From the NCBI RefSeq assembly GCF_001310085.1, contig NZ_CP012643.1:372001-436000 (forward strand): a DNA stretch of 64,000 bases, read 5' to 3'. The DNA comes from Rufibacter tibetensis (lineage in GTDB: Bacteria; Bacteroidota; Bacteroidia; Cytophagales; Hymenobacteraceae). The position numbers were made by a program, and so were the translations under genes. Positions 59,664 to 64,000 of this stretch are shown here, piece after piece. Position 1 is the first letter of the stretch; every line of letters begins with the position of its first letter. The notes beneath the pieces are model-generated. The model did no database searches and was not told where the DNA came from. It saw only the letters and a program-made list of their open reading frames with translations.

Positions 59664-60482
59664 TTATTCCCAAAGCGGATAATGCTCCAGGTTTACCTTC
59701 TGCTGGAAAAACAGCTGGGTAGAGGCCTCAAAAGAAGCCGTATAATCAGATACGTAAAAGTGGGGTTCACCAGGTAAACGAACAGAAGCAATATCTGATT
59801 GTGCCAGCACCTTGCCCACATGCTGGGCCACCAACTCTGAGGCATCCAGCACTTCTACCTGCCCGTTATAGAAGTTGGTGATTTGCTCTTTTATCAAAGG
59901 ATAATGGGTACAACCCAATATAAGCCCCTCTATGCCATTGAGCATGGGATCTGACAAGTACGTTTGGATGACACTTTCTGAAATGTTGTTGTTAAAGAAC
60001 CCTTCTTCTATCATGGGCGCGAGCAAGGGAGTCGCCAGTGACTTCAGGTTCACTCCCTGATCCAAGTCATCAATCTTCTTCTTGTATACATTGGAAAGCA
60101 CCGTTTGCTTTGTGCCTATCAACCCCACGGTTTTATCTGAAAACTTTTGGCCCACATACTCCACCACGGGGTCAATCACATTCAATACCTGTGCCTTGCT
60201 GCCCACATATTCCCGCACCAACTCATAGGCAGCAGCAGAAGCAGAATTGCACGCAATCAAAATTATTTTACAATTCTGCCTAATCAACAGATCGCATATT
60301 TTCACGGCATAGGCCTGGATGGCCGCCGTAGATTTATCGCCATAGGGCAGGTGCGCGGTATCTCCAAAATAGACCAACTGCTCTTCCGGAAGATGTGCCT
60401 TAATGGCTTTAGCAACGGTTAAACCGCCTATTCCACTATCAAACACTCCAATGGGCCGGTCCCTGTTTTCAGCTTTCTTCAT
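59664..60482 (-). CDS. murI: Glutamate racemase
   Basis: Makes D-glutamate for peptidoglycan in the cytoplasm. The start is taken at the ATG 60480-60482 (MKKAENRDRPIGVFDSGIGG), giving 272 residues, the usual length; the open frame extends 19 more codons but that part is hydrophobic and atypical. The two catalytic Cys are in IACNSASAA and GCTHYPL. The substrate loop FDSGIGGLTV is at residues 14-23. It is a single gene, convergent to nothing nearby. Confidence 0.95.
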   Translation of the reverse strand: MKKAENRDRPIGVFDSGIGGLTVAKAIKAHLPEEQLVYFGDTAHLPYGDKSTAAIQAYAVKICDLLIRQNCKIILIACNSASAAAYELVREYVGSKAQVLNVIDPVVEYVGQKFSDKTVGLIGTKQTVLSNVYKKKIDDLDQGVNLKSLATPLLAPMIEEGFFNNNISESVIQTYLSDPMLNGIEGLILGCTHYPLIKEQITNFYNGQVEVLDASELVAQHVGKVLAQSDIASVRLPGEPHFYVSDYTASFEASTQLFFQQKVNLEHYPLWE

Positions 60483-60624
60483 GCCTGGCAAATTATAGAT
60501 AATCAGTATAATTACATACCACCGTAAAAACACCCACATCTTAATAATACAAATCTAAAATGCACTTTTCCGCAACTTTCAAAAAATAAATGGCGTAAAA
60601 AGACCATACAAGTTGAAACTAAAA

Positions 60625-60632
60625 AAGGAGGA
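60625..60632 (+). promoter_or_regulatory. Strong Shine-Dalgarno sequence AAGGAGGA
   Basis: Full anti-SD match 6 bases before the ATG of the SPW-repeat gene. Most starts in this window lack any such sequence, so it is exceptional here and confirms the start. Confidence 0.75.
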
Positions 60633-60638
60633 ATAAAA

Positions 60639-61031
60639 ATGAAAGTATTATCAACCCGCGCCCACGGGATTATGGATTACCTGGTGGGTCTACTATTGAT
60701 TGCTGCTCCGTTCATCCTTGATTTCGACAGAGGCGGTGCAGAAACATGGGTTCCAATTATAGTTGGTGCCATGATTATATTACAGAACCTGATGACCAAC
60801 TGGGAAGTTGGAGTGTTTAGGGCTATGTCTCCTAACATGCACTTGACCATGGATTACCTGATTGGTATCTTCTTGGCAGCTTCGCCCTGGATCTTCAATT
60901 TTGATGAATATGTATACCTACCCCATTTGATTGTAGGTATTATGATTTTGTTGCAAGCTATGATGACTCGTGTAGCACCTGCTCATGGTGCTGTTACTAA
61001 CCGTAGCATGGGTCACGGACACTCCCACTAA
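60639..61031 (+). CDS. SPW-repeat membrane protein
   Basis: A 130-residue protein with four hydrophobic segments arranged as two repeats, each beginning with a His/Met-Asp-Tyr element (HGIMDYLVGLLLIAAPFILDF, then LTMDYLIGIFLAASPWIFNF). The second holds the SPW motif that names the family. The C-terminus is His-rich (GHGHSH) and could bind metal. The physiological role is unknown. It is preceded by a strong Shine-Dalgarno sequence and followed by a terminator, so it is a well-expressed single gene. Confidence 0.88.
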   Translation: MKVLSTRAHGIMDYLVGLLLIAAPFILDFDRGGAETWVPIIVGAMIILQNLMTNWEVGVFRAMSPNMHLTMDYLIGIFLAASPWIFNFDEYVYLPHLIVGIMILLQAMMTRVAPAHGAVTNRSMGHGHSH

Positions 61032-61064
61032 TGCGTAGAGCCTTTTTAGACAAAGACATTACAG

Positions 61065-61093
61065 AAAAGGTCGGGTTTTCCCGACCTTTTTTT
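61065..61093 (+). terminator. Terminator after the SPW-repeat gene
   Basis: AAAAGGTCGGG (61065-61075), TTTT loop, CCCGACCTTTT (61080-61090) followed by more T. Confidence 0.9.
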
Positions 61094-61146
61094 GTGCCCT
61101 CCTATTTTTGCTAAACCTCTGACTGGTTTACCCTTTTCTGTTTGCG

Positions 61147-61154
61147 TACCTTTG
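61147..61154 (+). promoter_or_regulatory. -7 element TACCTTTG before the ABC-F gene
   Basis: TAnnTTTG match whose last G is 5 bases before the ATG at 61159, the same arrangement as at 3886/3898; the transcript would be leaderless or nearly so. Confidence 0.5.
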
Positions 61155-61158
61155 CGGC

Positions 61159-63057
61159 ATGAATTACCTTTCAGCAGACTCTATCTCAAAAAGCTTCGGT
61201 GACCGCTGGCTTTTCCAGAACCTCACCTTTGGTATAAACCGTGGGCAACGGGTGGCGCTTATAGGCGCCAACGGAGCCGGCAAAACTACTTTACTGCAGA
61301 TTTTATCGGGCTCGCTTCCTACAGACAATGGCACTGTGAGCGTACGCCGCGGCATACGGGTAGGCTACTTATGGCAGCAACCTGAGTTCCCGACGGGAGC
61401 AACGGTACAGGAAGCCATTTTTTCAGGCCAGACCGAAGTTTTGGATGCTATCAGAGACTACGAAGCCTGCCTGGAAGACCCTAACACGTCTGACAAACGC
61501 ATGCAACAGGTCATGGAGCGCATGGAAACGCTGCACGCCTGGGAATACGAAGTACGTACCAAACAAATTTTAGGCAAACTGGGCATCCAGAACCTCGATG
61601 TGCAAGTAGAGCACCTTTCCGGGGGACAGAAGAAACGGGTAGCCATGGCCCGCGTGCTCATTGAAGAACCAGACTTGCTTATCTTGGATGAGCCTACCAA
61701 CCACCTGGACTTGGAAACCATTGAGTGGTTTGAGAACATGCTCACCACCGAGCAAACCACCCTGCTCATGGTAACCCACGACCGTTACTTCCTGGACCAG
61801 GTAGCTAATGAAATAGCGGAACTGGACCGCGGCCAACTGTATACCTACAAGGGCAACTACAGCTACTACGTAGAGAAGAAAGCCGAGCAGGAAGAAGCTA
61901 ATGCCGCTGAGATTGGCAAAGCCCGCCAGCTCATGAAGAAAGAACTGGAGTGGATGCGCCGTCAGCCTAAGGCTCGGGGTACCAAATCCAAATCTAGGGT
62001 AGATGCTTTTTACGACATCAAGGAAAAAGCCACCCAAAAAGACACCCGCACCCAACTGGAGTTATCAGTAAAAAGTACCCGTCAGGGAAACCAGATCCTG
62101 GAGATTGACCACTTGAGCAAACGCTTTGGCGAGAAAGTGGTACTGGATGATTTCAGCTATATTTTTAAGAAAAAAGACCGCGTAGGCATTGTGGGACCAA
62201 ACGGTGCCGGAAAGACTACCTTCCTGAACATGCTCACCGGAAGAATGACCCCAGACAGCGGTGAGATCATTGCTGGCCAGACCACTGTTTTCGGGTATTA
62301 CACCCAAACAGAGCTTACCTTTAATGAAAACCAACGCGTAATTGACGTGGTGAAGGAAGTAGCCGAGGTGGTAGAAACCGGCAACGGGGAAGTGATTACC
62401 GCCAGCCAGTTTCTGCAGCATTTCCAGTTCCCGCCCGCCCAGCAGTACACGTTTGTCAGTAAATTGAGCGGTGGCGAAAAACGCCGTCTGCAGTTGCTGC
62501 GCGTTCTCATCAAGAATCCCAACTTCCTGATCCTGGATGAGCCTACCAATGACTTGGACATTCCAACACTTAACATTCTGGAAGATTTCCTCCTGAACTT
62601 TGGTGGCTCATTATTGATTGTCTCCCACGACCGGTACTTCATGGACCGACTGGTAGACCACCTCTTCGTGTTTGAGGAAAACGGCCACCTACGTGACTTC
62701 CCGGGCAACTACACCGATTACCGTGAGTGGGCCAAGGAGCGCGAGAACATGAAATTGGACGAGGTAAAACCAATTGCCAAACCAGCTGTTGAAGCCGCTC
62801 CTGTCCCAACCCCGGTTGCCCCAGTAGCTGACGCTGCTCTTAAAAGAAAAGCCTCTTTCAAAGAGAAACAAGAATACGAGCAACTGGAGAAAGAAATAGA
62901 AAAACTGGAAGCAGAGAAAGACGCCCTAGCCGATGAGATGAACGCTGGAACTGCAGACCACGTGCGCCTGGCAGAAATGGCACAGCGCATCAAAGACATC
63001 AACACAGCGGTTGAAACCAAAACTGAGCGCTGGCTGGAACTAGCTGAGATTGTGTAG
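61159..63057 (+). CDS. ABC-F family ATPase (Uup/EttA type)
   Basis: A 632-residue soluble protein with two ABC ATPase domains and no membrane part. The first domain has Walker A GANGAGKTTL (near residue 37) and signature LSGGQKKR; the second has GPNGAGKTTF (near residue 345) and LSGGEKRR. Both Walker B motifs read ILDEPTNHLDL/ILDEPTNDLDI. The linker between them (about residues 235-310, basic, KKELEWMRRQPKARGTKSKSR) is the P-site tRNA-interaction motif. A C-terminal coiled coil (about 555-632) is typical of Uup. ABC-F proteins act on the ribosome. The promoter box is directly before the ATG. Confidence 0.93.
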   Translation: MNYLSADSISKSFGDRWLFQNLTFGINRGQRVALIGANGAGKTTLLQILSGSLPTDNGTVSVRRGIRVGYLWQQPEFPTGATVQEAIFSGQTEVLDAIRDYEACLEDPNTSDKRMQQVMERMETLHAWEYEVRTKQILGKLGIQNLDVQVEHLSGGQKKRVAMARVLIEEPDLLILDEPTNHLDLETIEWFENMLTTEQTTLLMVTHDRYFLDQVANEIAELDRGQLYTYKGNYSYYVEKKAEQEEANAAEIGKARQLMKKELEWMRRQPKARGTKSKSRVDAFYDIKEKATQKDTRTQLELSVKSTRQGNQILEIDHLSKRFGEKVVLDDFSYIFKKKDRVGIVGPNGAGKTTFLNMLTGRMTPDSGEIIAGQTTVFGYYTQTELTFNENQRVIDVVKEVAEVVETGNGEVITASQFLQHFQFPPAQQYTFVSKLSGGEKRRLQLLRVLIKNPNFLILDEPTNDLDIPTLNILEDFLLNFGGSLLIVSHDRYFMDRLVDHLFVFEENGHLRDFPGNYTDYREWAKERENMKLDEVKPIAKPAVEAAPVPTPVAPVADAALKRKASFKEKQEYEQLEKEIEKLEAEKDALADEMNAGTADHVRLAEMAQRIKDINTAVETKTERWLELAEIV

Positions 63058-63083
63058 CCCTTCTTAGAACCCTGTAGCATGAT

Positions 63084-63140
63084 AGAGGCCTTCAGTTTTG
63101 AGCTTGTTTTTAACAAACATGCTCAAAATTGAAGGCCTCT
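63084..63140. terminator. Bidirectional terminator after the ABC-F gene
   Basis: 20-bp arms (63084-63103, 63121-63140) with one mismatch around a 17-base loop, between convergent genes. Confidence 0.8.
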
Positions 63141-63186
63141 CCTTTCTGCACAATTCTGCTTTAAGGTTGATTTTAGCAAATTGGCC

Positions 63187-63867
63187 TTAATACACGTTAG
63201 GCTTTCTTTGGTAACTAAAGGAGAAGCCTACTTTCTGAGGGGTACTTACCTGTTGTTCCTCTAGTTTCTGCTTCACGGTTATTTTCCGGATTTCCTCTAC
63301 ATCTGGTGCTACCAGGTCATTGTTCACTGAGGCGACCATGGCACTTTCAATAAACAGGCGCAAAGCCTCTTCATTGATTTCATTTTTGGCCATGTCATTA
63401 TAGGTAAGATCCAGCTGCTTCACCCCTTCCAGGTAAAAGTGGTTTTCTATATTAATGAGCACCCTACCCAGTAAGTAGCCCGGGTCATTTAAGCGGTTAT
63501 ATTTAATAGAGTCAGCCATGAAGTTGTAGGCCATGATATGCCCGAAGAACCTTCTTCTAAAGTCTTCGTCCACGTAGCGGCTTTTCATGAGTTCATGATC
63601 GTCTGGCAAAGTGATGACATTGGAGTGCATTACAAATATGAGCAGGTCACCTGAAAACTTGATATGAAACTCAAAGTCGTTGACGTTGCGGTATTCTATC
63701 AACACATTAGCATCTACTTCGCTGATGCGTTTTTTCAAATTCTCCACCAGTGCAATAGAGCAATTTCTAAGCTGCTCAAAGATCACTTTGGTATTTCTGA
63801 AAATTGCTTGTTTGGTGGTGGACTTTTGCCGTAACCCTTCAAAGATGGTCTCTATTCTATCTTCCAT
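63187..63867 (-). CDS. Conserved hypothetical protein
   Basis: A 226-residue soluble protein with no signal peptide, membrane segment or recognised motif. It is mixed alpha/beta, with a segment VNDFEFHIKFSGDLLIFVMHSNVITLPDDHE and a helical stretch RRRFFGHIMAYNFMADSIKYNRLNDPGYLLGRVLINIENHFYLEG. The well-formed frame, ordinary codons and the terminator nearby support a real gene. It looks like a conserved Bacteroidota protein of unknown function; I cannot name a family. Confidence 0.75.
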   Translation of the reverse strand: MEDRIETIFEGLRQKSTTKQAIFRNTKVIFEQLRNCSIALVENLKKRISEVDANVLIEYRNVNDFEFHIKFSGDLLIFVMHSNVITLPDDHELMKSRYVDEDFRRRFFGHIMAYNFMADSIKYNRLNDPGYLLGRVLINIENHFYLEGVKQLDLTYNDMAKNEINEEALRLFIESAMVASVNNDLVAPDVEEIRKITVKQKLEEQQVSTPQKVGFSFSYQRKPNVY

Positions 63868-63944
63868 TGTACACCATTTGGTTAAACATATGCAAAGTGC
63901 CTTGGAAATTAGCTCTTTATAGTACTTTCCACAGCACCTTTTAG

Positions 63945-64000
63945 TTATGGGTATTCTGATTCGGCCGGGAAGATAAGGCCTTTTTTGGCGAGTTCCTTTA
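63945..64000 (-). CDS. C-terminal end of a gene entering from the right edge
   Basis: The last 17 codons of a minus-strand frame, ending KELAKKGLIFPAESEYP before the TAA at 63945-63947. Too short to name. The frame is open to the window edge and the residue pattern is protein-like. Confidence 0.55.
   Translation of the reverse strand, partial: KELAKKGLIFPAESEYP

Noticed and set aside
1-64000. tRNA, rRNA, CRISPR arrays, intact insertion sequences, prophage
   Set aside because: None was seen by reading for characteristic sequences or proteins. A tRNA scan and an IS search would be needed to exclude short or degenerate copies.

Overview
The window looks like chromosomal DNA of a pigmented aerobic Bacteroidota, most likely order Cytophagales, family Hymenobacteraceae (Rufibacter/Pontibacter/Hymenobacter-like). 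That placement is an inference from family-level protein likeness. The supporting signs are several TonB-dependent receptors with CarboxypepD_reg-like N-termini, a DUF4249 lipoprotein, an HYC_CC_PP protein, TAnnTTTG-type -7 promoter elements, few Shine-Dalgarno sequences, and a crtI-crtB-crtZ-crtW carotenoid set. No rRNA, tRNA or CRISPR array was seen.

Layout. 0-3.6 kb: division/cell-wall (dcw) cluster on the minus strand (mraZ, rsmH, ftsL-like, ftsI truncated by the window edge). Upstream of mraZ are 10-bp-spaced MraZ-type repeats and a cluster of DnaA boxes next to an AT-rich stretch. 3.9-7.1 kb: a probable copper/heavy-metal set (HYC_CC_PP protein, TonB receptor, secreted HMA protein). 7.3-9.2 kb: M1 metallopeptidase. 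9.3-17.8 kb: minus-strand carotenoid region: crtZ with a B12-binding MerR regulator that keeps the CarH light-sensor residues, an ECF sigma factor, crtI, crtB, a small conserved gene, ispH and crtW, plus an enoyl-CoA hydratase. No lycopene cyclase is visible. 18-23.5 kb: lipoprotein alpha/beta hydrolase, thioredoxin, a small secreted protein and a large TonB receptor.

23.5-28.6 kb: an AT-rich island, probably acquired, carrying a lamin-tail lipoprotein, a DUF4956 membrane protein, an HlyD-type adaptor and a TolC-type channel. The last three overlap by 4 bp each. No ABC, RND or MFS pump is encoded with them. The island is followed by the decayed C-terminus of a FtsX/MacB-type permease. This is the best candidate in the window for an undescribed system.

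28.6-43 kb: asparagine synthase, M61 peptidase, TonB receptor plus DUF4249 lipoprotein, purine nucleoside phosphorylase, SppA, a small secreted protein, and a GH1-like/RmlD-like fusion enzyme. 43-49 kb: three PAS histidine kinases (one frameshifted) and two single-domain response regulators, apparently two tandem-duplicated kinase/regulator pairs. 49-50.4 kb: RarA.

51-55.5 kb: a sulfur-handling locus (two YeeE/YedE proteins, persulfide-dioxygenase-like MBL-rhodanese, TauE/SafE permease, Crp/Fnr regulator). Two identical-format GTGAC-N4-GTCAC operators sit at the same distance from TAnnTTTG boxes. 55.6-64 kb: a LolA-like pseudogene, a DUF1801/YdeI protein, flavodoxin-type reductase, a YgiB/YgiC-like pair, murI, an SPW-repeat membrane protein, an ABC-F ATPase, a conserved hypothetical, and the last codons of one more gene. 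Long perfect hairpins separate many convergent genes. A dispersed intergenic palindrome built around GTTTTCnGAAAAC recurs about eight times.
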